A DNA stretch of 9,663 nt from CAYMST01 sp964393115 (GTDB lineage: Bacteria > Bacteroidota > Bacteroidia > Cytophagales > Cyclobacteriaceae), in the NCBI GenBank assembly GCA_964393115.1, contig CAYMST010000179.1:1-9663 (forward strand), given 5' to 3'. Each line of letters begins with the position of its first letter. The stretch's first letter is position 1. The notes under the pieces were generated by a model. It saw only the letters and a program-made list of their open reading frames with translations, was not told the origin of the DNA and did no database searches. Positions 1 to 7,438 of this stretch are shown here, piece by piece. The translations under genes were made by a program, and so were the position numbers.

Positions 1-1161
1 TTGGTAGAGAGAAATTTTAAGAATGGAAGGTTAAACTTTTCAACCAAACTTTCTGAATCCCTGACTGGTACGAGTGCGGTTTTTATTGCTGTGGGTACCC
101 CTCCTGGGGAAGACGGGAGCGCTGACTTGAAATATGTTTTGGCGGTAGCTGACGAAGTTGGCCAACACATGAATGACTATTTGGTAGTGATTACAAAAAG
201 TACTGTTCCCGTAGGTACAGCTAAGCGTGTCAAAAAACAAGTGTCTGAGGCTTTGGCTAAAAGGTCCTCAGATTTGGAATTTGACGTAGCTTCGAATCCT
301 GAGTTCTTGAAAGAAGGTGCTGCGATAGACGACTTTATGAAACCTGACAGAATCGTAGTTGGGGTTGAGTCTCAGCGTGCTGAGGAGATATTAAATAACT
401 TGTACAGGCCTTTCGTTATGAACGGTCATCCTGTCTATTTCATGGATATACCTTCCGCTGAAATGACCAAATATGCTGCTAACTCTATGCTAGCAACGAA
501 AATAAGCTTTATCAATGACGTAGCGAATCTCTGTGAGATTGTTGGTGCGGACGTAAATATGGTGCGCAAAGGTATTGGTTCCGATTCTCGAATAGGGAAT
601 AAATTCATTTATGCTGGTGCGGGTTACGGAGGGTCGTGTTTTCCGAAAGACGTAAAAGCTTTAATCAAAACAGCCGAAGAGAATGGCTACGGAATGAAAG
701 TGCTTAAAGCTGTGGAAGAAGTTAATGAAGCCCAGAAGTCAGTTGTCTTCAAAAAAGTTTCGAATCATTTTAATGGTGATCTAAAAGGGAAAACTTTTGC
801 GGTTTGGGGACTTTCCTTTAAGCCAAATACGGATGATATGCGTGAAGCACCAGCGATCGTTGTTATCAACTCATTACTGGAAAAAGGAGCTTCGGTGCGC
901 GCATTTGACCCGGTGGCAATGGAAGAAGCCAAACATGATCTAGGTGATACAATATACTACGCAGAAAATGAGTATGACGCGCTCAAAGGAGCAGATGGTT
1001 TAATACTGATGACCGAATGGTCAATTTTTAAGGTTCCTAACTTTGATGAAATCAAAAAATCAATGACTGGAAACCTGATAGTTGATGGAAGAAATATATA
1101 CCAGTCTCAAGACTTACTTGATAAAGGTTTTGCTTATTACGGAATAGGCATATCGAATTAA
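1..1161 (+). CDS. ugd: UDP-glucose 6-dehydrogenase, 5'-truncated by window edge
   Basis: This enzyme oxidises UDP-glucose to UDP-glucuronate with two NAD+ in the cytoplasm. The visible 386 residues start inside the N-terminal NAD-binding domain. The family's GxGYVG dinucleotide motif and roughly the first 50 residues lie upstream, so the first TTG is an internal Leu codon and not a start. Visible hallmarks, numbered from base 1, are VGTPP (31-35), STVPVGT (67-73), SNPEFLKEG (98-106), the central helix with the active-site Lys167 and Asn171 (ATKISFIN), the catalytic cysteine Cys213 in GGSCFPKD, and the C-terminal UDP-binding segment with GLSFKPNTDDMREAP (270-284) and FDP (302-304). The stop is followed 26 bases later by the UDP-glucuronate decarboxylase gene, which uses its product. 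GDP-mannose dehydrogenase is a related alternative, but the motif set and this neighbour favour Ugd. Confidence 0.96.
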   Translation: MVERNFKNGRLNFSTKLSESLTGTSAVFIAVGTPPGEDGSADLKYVLAVADEVGQHMNDYLVVITKSTVPVGTAKRVKKQVSEALAKRSSDLEFDVASNPEFLKEGAAIDDFMKPDRIVVGVESQRAEEILNNLYRPFVMNGHPVYFMDIPSAEMTKYAANSMLATKISFINDVANLCEIVGADVNMVRKGIGSDSRIGNKFIYAGAGYGGSCFPKDVKALIKTAEENGYGMKVLKAVEEVNEAQKSVVFKKVSNHFNGDLKGKTFAVWGLSFKPNTDDMREAPAIVVINSLLEKGASVRAFDPVAMEEAKHDLGDTIYYAENEYDALKGADGLILMTEWSIFKVPNFDEIKKSMTGNLIVDGRNIYQSQDLLDKGFAYYGIGISN

Positions 1162-1187
1162 ACTCATAATCAATACCACTCTACCAA

Positions 1188-2171
1188 ATGAAAAATATTC
1201 TCATTACAGGAGCTGCAGGGTTTTTAGGATCTCATTTGTGTGATCGTTTCCTAGCAGAAGGATTCAAAGTAATTGGCATGGATAATCTAATTACTGGGAG
1301 TCTATCGAATATTGAACATCTGTTTAAAGATGCCAACTTCGAGTTCTACCACCATGACGTATCGAATTTTGTTCACATTCCTGGAGAATTAGATTATATA
1401 CTTCATTTTGCCTCTCCGGCAAGTCCAATTGATTATCTCAAAATACCAATTCAGACCCTGAAGGTAGGTTCTTTAGGAACGCACAACTTACTTGGCCTTG
1501 CACGCGCCAAAAAATCGAGAATTCTTGTAGCTTCTACATCTGAAGTTTATGGAGACCCACTTGTTCACCCTCAGACCGAGGAATATTGGGGTAATGTCAA
1601 TCCCGTAGGGCCAAGAGGTGTGTACGACGAAGCCAAACGTTTTCAAGAAGCAATAACCATGGCTTATCATACTTACCATAAAGTTGAGACTAGGATTGTC
1701 CGTATTTTCAATACCTATGGTCCTAGGATGAGACTTAATGATGGCAGGGTTCTTCCGGCATTTATGGGACAAGCAATTCGAGGTGAAGACTTAACAGTAT
1801 TTGGTGATGGTAGTCAAACAAGATCATTTTGTTATGTCAGCGATCAAGTAGATGGGATATTTCGACTTTTGATGAGTGATTATGTATATCCGGTAAATAT
1901 TGGAAATCCTGGGGAAATTACAATTTTAGATTTCGCAGAAGAAATCATCAAGCTTACAGGTACTGCTCAAAAGATCATTTTTAAGCCACTACCAAAAGAT
2001 GATCCGACTCAGCGAAAGCCAAATATTACAAAAGCACAAGAGTTACTGAATTGGCAGCCAAAAATTGGAAGAGAAGAAGGCCTAAAAATCACTTTTGATT
2101 ACTTCAAATCTCTACCAAAGGAGAAGCTCAATGAAGTCGAACATAAAGACTTCACGAACTACAAGAAGTAA
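1188..2171 (+). CDS. uxs: UDP-glucuronate decarboxylase (UDP-xylose synthase), extended SDR family
   Basis: It is predicted to convert UDP-glucuronate to UDP-xylose through a 4-keto intermediate, using tightly bound NAD+. The 327-residue protein is full length for a soluble bacterial form. It shows the Rossmann motif GAAGFLG (8-14), the active-site segment STSEVYG (116-122), the catalytic pair Tyr146 and Lys150 (YDEAK), the NTYGPRMR stretch (175-182) and FGDGSQTRSFCYVSD (205-219). The last two are characteristic of UXS rather than of UDP-glucose 4-epimerase or UDP-galacturonate epimerases. The ATG at 1188 sits directly before the Rossmann beta strand, so the start is secure although no Shine-Dalgarno sequence is visible. 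It lies 26 bases after ugd and 2 bases before rfbB, implying co-transcription. The formyltransferase domain of ArnA is absent, which argues against a lipid A aminoarabinose role. Confidence 0.94.
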   Translation: MKNILITGAAGFLGSHLCDRFLAEGFKVIGMDNLITGSLSNIEHLFKDANFEFYHHDVSNFVHIPGELDYILHFASPASPIDYLKIPIQTLKVGSLGTHNLLGLARAKKSRILVASTSEVYGDPLVHPQTEEYWGNVNPVGPRGVYDEAKRFQEAITMAYHTYHKVETRIVRIFNTYGPRMRLNDGRVLPAFMGQAIRGEDLTVFGDGSQTRSFCYVSDQVDGIFRLLMSDYVYPVNIGNPGEITILDFAEEIIKLTGTAQKIIFKPLPKDDPTQRKPNITKAQELLNWQPKIGREEGLKITFDYFKSLPKEKLNEVEHKDFTNYKK

Positions 2172-2173
2172 TT

Positions 2174-3229
2174 ATGGCAAATATTTTGGTCACCGGAGGT
2201 GCTGGGTTTATAGGCTCTCATTTGGTAAGGTTATTGGTAAAGAAATATCCAAATTACAGAATTGTGAATTTGGATAATTTGACTTACGCGGGGAATCTTT
2301 CAAACTTGAAAGAAATTGAATCTTTTGATAATTACCACTTTGTAAAAGGGGATATCTGTGATAGTGATTTGTTAGCATCAATCTTTACTGAACACCAAAT
2401 TACCTCAGTTATCCATTTAGCTGCAGAGTCCCATGTGGATAGATCTATTTCAAACCCAATGGAATTCGTTAAAACGAATGTTATTGGTACAGTGACATTG
2501 CTGAATGTAGCCAAGCAGTTTTGGAGTGGCTCTAATTATGAGAATTGTTTGTTTTATCATGTTTCCACTGATGAAGTATTTGGGTCACTTGGAGCTGAGG
2601 GTTTTTTCACAGAAGAAACTTCATACGATCCTCAGTCACCTTACAGCGCGTCTAAGGCATCGTCAGATCATTTTGTCCGAGCTTATGCCAATACTTATGG
2701 CCTTCCAACGCGTATCAGTAACTGCTCGAATAATTACGGTCCTTATCAGTTTCCAGAAAAGTTATTACCCCTCTTTATCAATAATATAAAGCTTGGACGT
2801 AATCTTCCAGTGTATGGTAAAGGAGAAAATATTAGAGATTGGTTATACGTCGAAGACCACGCTCGAGCTATTGACGTTATTTTTCATAACGGTGGTCTAA
2901 ACCAAACCTATAATATTGGTGGCTTTAATGAGTGGACAAATATTGATGTTGTTAAGCTATTATGTTCTATCTTAGATAAGAAGCTAGGAAACCCAACTGG
3001 CAAATCAGAGGAACTGATTACATACGTAACTGATCGTGCCGGTCATGATTTGAGATATGCCATTGATGCCAATAAGCTGATGACTGAATTAGGTTGGAAG
3101 CCTAGTTTACAATTTGAAGAAGGCCTAGAAAAAACAGTTGATTGGTATCTAGAAAATGAGGAATGGTTACTTTCCGTCACCTCAGGAGATTACCAAAATT
3201 ATTACCAAGTACAATATGAAGCCCGCTAA
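2174..3229 (+). CDS. rfbB: dTDP-glucose 4,6-dehydratase
   Basis: This is the second step of dTDP-L-rhamnose synthesis: NAD+-dependent dehydration of dTDP-glucose to dTDP-4-keto-6-deoxyglucose, in the cytoplasm. At 351 residues it has the usual family length. Visible motifs are GGAGFIG (8-14) for NAD binding, LAAESHVDRSI (82-92), the catalytic STDEVFG (131-137, with Thr132, Asp133 and Glu134), Tyr157 and Lys161 in SPYSASK, NNYGPYQFPEKLLPL (186-200) and the RDWLYVEDH segment (221-229). The Asp-Glu pair after Thr identifies a dehydratase rather than an epimerase. The ATG is 2 bases after the uxs stop, with only a weak purine stretch (AAGAAG) upstream, and the next gene begins 3 bases after its stop. 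The product is shared by rhamnose and several other 6-deoxy or amino sugars, so the final sugar depends on the neighbouring epimerase. Confidence 0.97.
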   Translation: MANILVTGGAGFIGSHLVRLLVKKYPNYRIVNLDNLTYAGNLSNLKEIESFDNYHFVKGDICDSDLLASIFTEHQITSVIHLAAESHVDRSISNPMEFVKTNVIGTVTLLNVAKQFWSGSNYENCLFYHVSTDEVFGSLGAEGFFTEETSYDPQSPYSASKASSDHFVRAYANTYGLPTRISNCSNNYGPYQFPEKLLPLFINNIKLGRNLPVYGKGENIRDWLYVEDHARAIDVIFHNGGLNQTYNIGGFNEWTNIDVVKLLCSILDKKLGNPTGKSEELITYVTDRAGHDLRYAIDANKLMTELGWKPSLQFEEGLEKTVDWYLENEEWLLSVTSGDYQNYYQVQYEAR

Positions 3230-3232
3230 GTT

Positions 3233-4096
3233 ATGAAAGGAATAGTATTGGCTGGAGGATCGGGTACGAGGTTACATCCATTAACTCTTGCTGCGAGTAA
3301 GCAAATCTTACCGGTTTATGATAAACCGATGATTTATTACCCAGTTTCTACACTTATTCTGGCTGGAATAAGGGAAATACTGATTATCTCGACTCCGAGA
3401 GACTTACCAGTTTTCAAAGAGTTGTTAGGTGATGGTTCAAAACTTGGATGTAGTTTTTCCTATTCCGTTCAAGAAAAACCCGAAGGACTTGCTCAAGCGT
3501 TCACCATAGGCAAGAAGTTTATTGGTTCTGATAAGGTTTGTTTGATACTTGGTGACAACATATTTTATGCTTCAGGCTTATCAAGAAAATTACAAGATTG
3601 CAATAATCCCGACGGAGGTGTTGTCTTTGCTTATCATGTTAATGATCCCGAACGCTATGGAGTAGTCGAGTTTGATAATGAGGATAAGGTAATTTCGATT
3701 GAAGAAAAACCGGAAATACCTAAATCAAATTATGCCGTTCCTGGTATATATTTCTATGATAATGAAGTAGTTAAAATAGCTTCTAACTTAAAGCCAAGCC
3801 CAAGAGGAGAACTTGAAATTACTGATGTTAATAGGGAGTACCTAACGCGAGGTAAGCTTAAAGTCCAGGTTTTGGATCGAGGTACCGCATGGTTAGATAC
3901 GGGTACTATAACTTCGCTCATGCAGGCAGGACAATTTGTCCAAGCCATTGAGGAGCGTCAAGCATTAAAAATAGGGTGTATTGAAGAAGTAGCCTATAAA
4001 ATGGGCTTTATCACGGACTCACAACTTGTGGAATTAGCAAATCCACTTCTTAAAAGCGGCTATGGTGTGTACCTTAAATCATTGCTAGAGAACTAA
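3233..4096 (+). CDS. rfbA: Glucose-1-phosphate thymidylyltransferase
   Basis: It joins dTTP and glucose-1-phosphate to give dTDP-glucose and pyrophosphate, the entry and feedback-controlled step of the dTDP-rhamnose route. The 287 residues match the short RmlA class. The nucleotide-binding signature LAGGSGTRLHPLT (6-18) opens the protein, followed by SKQILPVYDKPMIYYP (22-37), QEKPEGLAQAF (80-90), the metal-binding LGDNIFY (106-112, Asp108), EEKP (157-160) and GTAWLDTGT (217-225, Asp222 as the second metal ligand). Every expected catalytic element is present. Its stop overlaps the ATG of rfbC by one base, a sign of translational coupling. The gene order B-A-C in this cluster supports the assignment. 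Confidence 0.97.
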   Translation: MKGIVLAGGSGTRLHPLTLAASKQILPVYDKPMIYYPVSTLILAGIREILIISTPRDLPVFKELLGDGSKLGCSFSYSVQEKPEGLAQAFTIGKKFIGSDKVCLILGDNIFYASGLSRKLQDCNNPDGGVVFAYHVNDPERYGVVEFDNEDKVISIEEKPEIPKSNYAVPGIYFYDNEVVKIASNLKPSPRGELEITDVNREYLTRGKLKVQVLDRGTAWLDTGTITSLMQAGQFVQAIEERQALKIGCIEEVAYKMGFITDSQLVELANPLLKSGYGVYLKSLLEN

Positions 4097-4098
4097 TG
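4094..4098 (+). promoter_or_regulatory. TAATG stop/start overlap coupling rfbA and rfbC
   Basis: The rfbA stop TAA (4094-4096) shares its last A with the rfbC start ATG (4096-4098). Ribosomes ending rfbA can restart on rfbC, which would keep the two enzymes at matched levels. The overlap is seen directly; the coupling is inferred. Confidence 0.7.
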
Positions 4099-4635
4099 AA
4101 AATTTCTGAAACTGGAATAAAGAACTTAATGGTATTCGATCCTCAGGTTTTCGAGGATGATAGGGGATACTTTTATGAGGGGTATAGCCAAAATAAGATT
4201 ACTAATTATCTAAAAGATGATTTTGACTTTAACATCGTACAATTCAACTTTTCTAAATCAAGAAAAGGTGTATTGAGAGGTTTGCATTTTCAAAAACAAC
4301 CATTTGAACAAGCCAAATTAGTTAATGTCTTAAAGGGGGAAGCATGGGATGTCGCGGTAGACCTTAGACCAGGGTCAGCCACCTATGGGAAATGGCATGG
4401 AGAAATGCTTACCGAGGAAAACAAAAGGAGAATGTTCATTCCTCGAGGCTTTGCTCATGGATTTATAGCACTTACTGAAGGTACCGAATTAATGTATGCC
4501 GTAGATAATGGTTATAATAAGGAGAGTGAAGGAGGCATCATATATAACGACCCATCCTTAAACATTGACTGGAAAATGAAAGGTGGACAGTTTATTTTGT
4601 CCGAAAAAGATCTAATATTGCCCACATTAGAATAA
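4096..4635 (+). CDS. rfbC: dTDP-4-dehydrorhamnose 3,5-epimerase
   Basis: This cupin-fold enzyme epimerises dTDP-4-keto-6-deoxyglucose at C3 and C5 to give dTDP-4-keto-L-rhamnose. The 179 residues are the normal family length. It shows FEDDRGYFYEGY (19-30), KGVLRGLHFQ (57-66) with the catalytic His64, the KLVNVLKGEAWDVAVDLR strand pair (74-91), the IPRGFAHGF segment (115-123), the active-site Tyr134 region (ELMYAVDNGY) and the C-terminal LSEKD, whose Asp172 corresponds to the aspartate that pairs with the catalytic His. The usual QDN triplet reads QFN at 48-50, which is within family variation. A 3-only or 5-only epimerase cannot be excluded from sequence alone. It is not followed by rfbD; the next gene is an export protein. 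Confidence 0.95.
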   Translation: MKISETGIKNLMVFDPQVFEDDRGYFYEGYSQNKITNYLKDDFDFNIVQFNFSKSRKGVLRGLHFQKQPFEQAKLVNVLKGEAWDVAVDLRPGSATYGKWHGEMLTEENKRRMFIPRGFAHGFIALTEGTELMYAVDNGYNKESEGGIIYNDPSLNIDWKMKGGQFILSEKDLILPTLE

Positions 4636-4638
4636 CAA

Positions 4639-4694
4639 ATTGCGTTATGCGCCAATGACATGCGCAATATGGTTGCCTTACCAAATTTTTTTTT
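4639..4694 (+). repeat. Short inverted repeat followed by a T9 tract ahead of the export gene
   Basis: The 6-base arms ATTGCG (4639-4644) and CGCAAT (4663-4668) are complementary with an 18-base loop, and ATGCGC also occurs twice (4647-4652 and 4660-4665). A run of nine T (4686-4694) follows and ends one base before the ATG chosen for the export gene. The T run is the longest homopolymer I noticed in the window. The hairpin is weak and separated from the T run by 17 bases, so it is not a convincing terminator. It lies at the only junction where biosynthesis genes give way to export genes. Confidence 0.3.
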
Positions 4695-4695
4695 A

Positions 4696-7419
4696 ATGAA
4701 AGCCTATATCACGCTAGTTATTTGTGGCTTGATGACTCACATAGCCATTGCTCAAAGTCTTCCTGGTCAAGTTAATTTACCTTTCGCAGGAAAAAACCCT
4801 GCAGAGTTCAGGGTTGATGATCTTTCGGATAAACAAATCAATGAGGGTTTCGAAAGGGCTTACAATAAAGGATATTCCGATACGGAGATTTATAATATTC
4901 TGGAACTAAACGGAGTTTCCTCCATTGAGATAAGCAAACTCAGGGAAAGAAAAAGTGCTATTCAAAATCGTTCGACTCAGCTTATTGAGTCTGATAAGGA
5001 GAGAAATGATCTCATAGAATTTATAACAGAACCGAGTAGCAATACTCCTGCGGAAAAGGATTCCGTAAGTAATACCGAGGTCACAACAACATTGGATGAG
5101 TCCTCAAATGCTTCTAAGAAGTCGGATATATATGGGTTGTCTCCTTTTCGAAATGGTAGTATCAGTTTCTTCCAAAAAACGGTTGATTTTGAAGCTCCCG
5201 ATAACTATATAATCGGTGTTGGTGACAGGATATCCGTAAATATTTGGGGCTATTCAGATTTTTCGGGGTCTTATATTGTTGAAAACTGGGGTGGAATAAG
5301 TGATAACAATATTGATAGAATTTATTTAAGAGGCATGAGATGGGGAAAGGCTCGATCTCTGCTTAAATCACGGTTTCAAAAGGTATTTGATAAAACTAAC
5401 TCTCAATACGAAATCAATATTTCGTACTCTAGGGAATTGAGTGTCAGCATTGTGGGAGAGGTCAAAAACCCCGGAACATATAAAATCCCAGCTATCAATA
5501 GTGTTTTTAATGCTTTAATTGCTGCTGAAGGACCTAAAAGGACAGGTTCTTTGCGTAGTATACAAGTGATTAGAGATGGTAAGAGTATAGCTGAACTAGA
5601 CGTATATAAGTATCTTCAGGCTCCTAAAAGTCAAGATTTTTTTCTTGAAAATGGTGATGTGATACTGATACCTCTCGCGATGAAGACTGTTGAAATATCG
5701 GGAGAAGTTCGTCGTCCTATGTTCTATCAATTGAAACCTGAGGAAGGCCTGCAGGATCTAATTGCTTATGCAGGAGGGACTACCGCAACTGCCTACCTGA
5801 AGAATATTCACTTGGAACGATTTGAGCAAAATCAGAAGAAAACGGTAAAAGATATTGATTTGACCGATCCTAACCTTAAAAAGGTACCCCTTTCGGACCA
5901 AGATAAAATCATTATTAATCGTATACCCGAGAATATCGAAAACTTTGTTGAAATTTCTGGTTCTGTCGGACTACCCGGTAAGTATGAGTTTATCCCAAAT
6001 GAGAAAATCTTAGACTTGATAAGGCGAGCGAATGGATTAAATATTAATACATATACTTCTGTAGCTTACCTTTTTAGACGCAGACAAGCGAGTACCGAAG
6101 TAGATGTTATACCTATTCCACTGGACAAAGTAATACAATCTCCGTCCAGTGTGGACAACATGAAACTCGAACTATTTGATGAAATTAAGATCTTTGCAAA
6201 TAAGGATTTTTCGGATGAGCATACTATAGAGGTTGCCGGAGCTGTTCGAGAGCCCTTGACCTTTCCGTTTGCAAATGGCCTACGAATTGCAGATGCGATA
6301 AACCTTTGCAAGGGTTTAACGAGAGATGCATACCTGAAGGTGGCTTACATAATTAGGTCAACTGAATCAAGGACTTCATATATAGAGGTAAATCTTGAAC
6401 AGGCTATTTCAGCGCCTGAGTCAACCGCAAATCTATTACTTAAGGAAAACGATATTCTAAGGATTTATACATTAGATGACTTTAGAGACGATTTTGATGT
6501 GGAAATTTTCGGAGCGGTAAGAGAACCAAAAAGATATGTTTATTCTGAGGGTATAACTATGTATGATTTAATTACGCTTTCTGGAGGACTGCTTTTTGAT
6601 GCCTCAGACAAAATAGAAATATCCACATTGGATAACAATGGTAGTAACCCGACACAGATATCTAGTTCCAAGATATACCAAGTGGACATAGAGGACGGTT
6701 TATTGGTGAATAACGAAAAAAGTAGAGTTCCTCTCTCTCCTTTTGACCAAGTTTATGTACGAAGAAAATTCGATGCTAAGATTAAGCAGAATGTTACAAT
6801 TATAGGTGAGGTAAAATACCCTGGTGTCTACGCTTTACAAGATCAAAAAGAGAGAATAAGCGATATCATTCAGCGTGCTGGTGGATTAACTGATGTTGCA
6901 GAAGTAAAAGCAGCTTCTTTTTATCGTGCCGATCAGGGTCTGGGAGAAATAGTGCTCAACTTGGATAAAGCTTTAAAGAACAAAAAATCAACCAATAACT
7001 ATTACCTTTTGGATGGAGATGTGGTGACTATTCCGAGTAGAAAGAGTTTTGTAGGCATTAAAGGAGCTATAGATTATCCAATTGATAGCTCGAGGTCCAT
7101 CAACGCTCCTTATATCGGAGGTAGATCGGCACGGTGGTACATAAACCGTTATGGCAACGGATTCTCTAAAGAAGCTAAGAGAAAAAGAACATATGTACGT
7201 CAACCAAATGGTGATATAGATCGTACCCGAGAGTTATTTTGGATTAACTTCTATCCAAAGGTGGATGCGGGTGCTACGGTATACTCTCTAAGGAAGATTG
7301 AGAAAACCGAAGAAGGAGAGAAGAAACAAATTGATTGGAACAAAGCCATAGAGAATGTTACCATTAAATTAACTGGTATACTCACCATTTGGGTCCTTGC
7401 TGATAGATTGTCAAACTAA
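4696..7419 (+). CDS. Wza-like outer-membrane polysaccharide export protein with about six SLBB repeats
   Basis: It is the predicted outer-membrane channel for the finished polysaccharide. From the ATG at 4696 it has 907 residues, far longer than Wza of E. coli (about 380). In order it has a signal peptide (1-20, ending AIAQ, likely cleaved before SLPG) with no lipobox cysteine; a short helical segment (about 38-95, DDLSDKQI to KLRERKSA) of a type common in Bacteroidota SLBB proteins; a Ser/Thr-rich linker (96-145); a polysaccharide export domain (about 168-246, with DNYIIGVGDRISVNIWGY); and SLBB-like repeats near 249-328, 330-410, 415-505, 508-597, 600-690 and 697-785. Most of the repeats open with a GxVxxP-type turn such as GEVKNPG or GAVREP. 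The C-terminal part contains RWYINRYGNGF (813-823) and ends in an amphipathic to hydrophobic helix (about 881-904). An in-frame ATG at 4660 would add 12 residues; 4696 gives the better signal peptide. It is followed 19 bases later by the Wzz-type gene. Confidence 0.9.
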   Translation: MKAYITLVICGLMTHIAIAQSLPGQVNLPFAGKNPAEFRVDDLSDKQINEGFERAYNKGYSDTEIYNILELNGVSSIEISKLRERKSAIQNRSTQLIESDKERNDLIEFITEPSSNTPAEKDSVSNTEVTTTLDESSNASKKSDIYGLSPFRNGSISFFQKTVDFEAPDNYIIGVGDRISVNIWGYSDFSGSYIVENWGGISDNNIDRIYLRGMRWGKARSLLKSRFQKVFDKTNSQYEINISYSRELSVSIVGEVKNPGTYKIPAINSVFNALIAAEGPKRTGSLRSIQVIRDGKSIAELDVYKYLQAPKSQDFFLENGDVILIPLAMKTVEISGEVRRPMFYQLKPEEGLQDLIAYAGGTTATAYLKNIHLERFEQNQKKTVKDIDLTDPNLKKVPLSDQDKIIINRIPENIENFVEISGSVGLPGKYEFIPNEKILDLIRRANGLNINTYTSVAYLFRRRQASTEVDVIPIPLDKVIQSPSSVDNMKLELFDEIKIFANKDFSDEHTIEVAGAVREPLTFPFANGLRIADAINLCKGLTRDAYLKVAYIIRSTESRTSYIEVNLEQAISAPESTANLLLKENDILRIYTLDDFRDDFDVEIFGAVREPKRYVYSEGITMYDLITLSGGLLFDASDKIEISTLDNNGSNPTQISSSKIYQVDIEDGLLVNNEKSRVPLSPFDQVYVRRKFDAKIKQNVTIIGEVKYPGVYALQDQKERISDIIQRAGGLTDVAEVKAASFYRADQGLGEIVLNLDKALKNKKSTNNYYLLDGDVVTIPSRKSFVGIKGAIDYPIDSSRSINAPYIGGRSARWYINRYGNGFSKEAKRKRTYVRQPNGDIDRTRELFWINFYPKVDAGATVYSLRKIEKTEEGEKKQIDWNKAIENVTIKLTGILTIWVLADRLSN

Positions 7420-7438
7420 TTTTCCGATTATAAAGCGA

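Noticed and set aside
40..240. Open frame of 66 codons on the minus strand within ugd
   Set aside because: It lies wholly inside a conserved gene on the other strand, and its translation has no recognisable domain; it is a shadow of ugd.
1488..1772. Minus-strand open frame of 94 codons within uxs
   Set aside because: It is fully antisense to conserved catalytic motifs of the decarboxylase, with no domain and no independent signals.
2095..2277. Plus-strand open frame spanning the uxs/rfbB junction
   Set aside because: It is out of frame with both well-supported genes and has a low-complexity translation; it overlaps the conserved N-terminus of rfbB.
2526..2789. Plus-strand open frame of 87 codons within rfbB
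   Set aside because: It is an alternative frame of a conserved enzyme gene with no recognisable protein features.
4234..4248. QFN instead of QDN in the epimerase, considered as a possible loss of function
   Set aside because: The catalytic His64, Tyr134 and Asp172 are all present, and this position varies among active family members.
4670..4694. TGGT/ACCA stem plus T9 as a rho-independent terminator
   Set aside because: The stem has only four pairs, and the gene order and short gap argue for read-through; the T tract is reported as a repeat instead.
7397..7438. Upstream TTG start for the Wzz-type gene inside the exporter gene
   Set aside because: The ATG at 7439 avoids the overlap and gives a normal cytoplasmic N-terminus; the extra 14 residues resemble nothing known.
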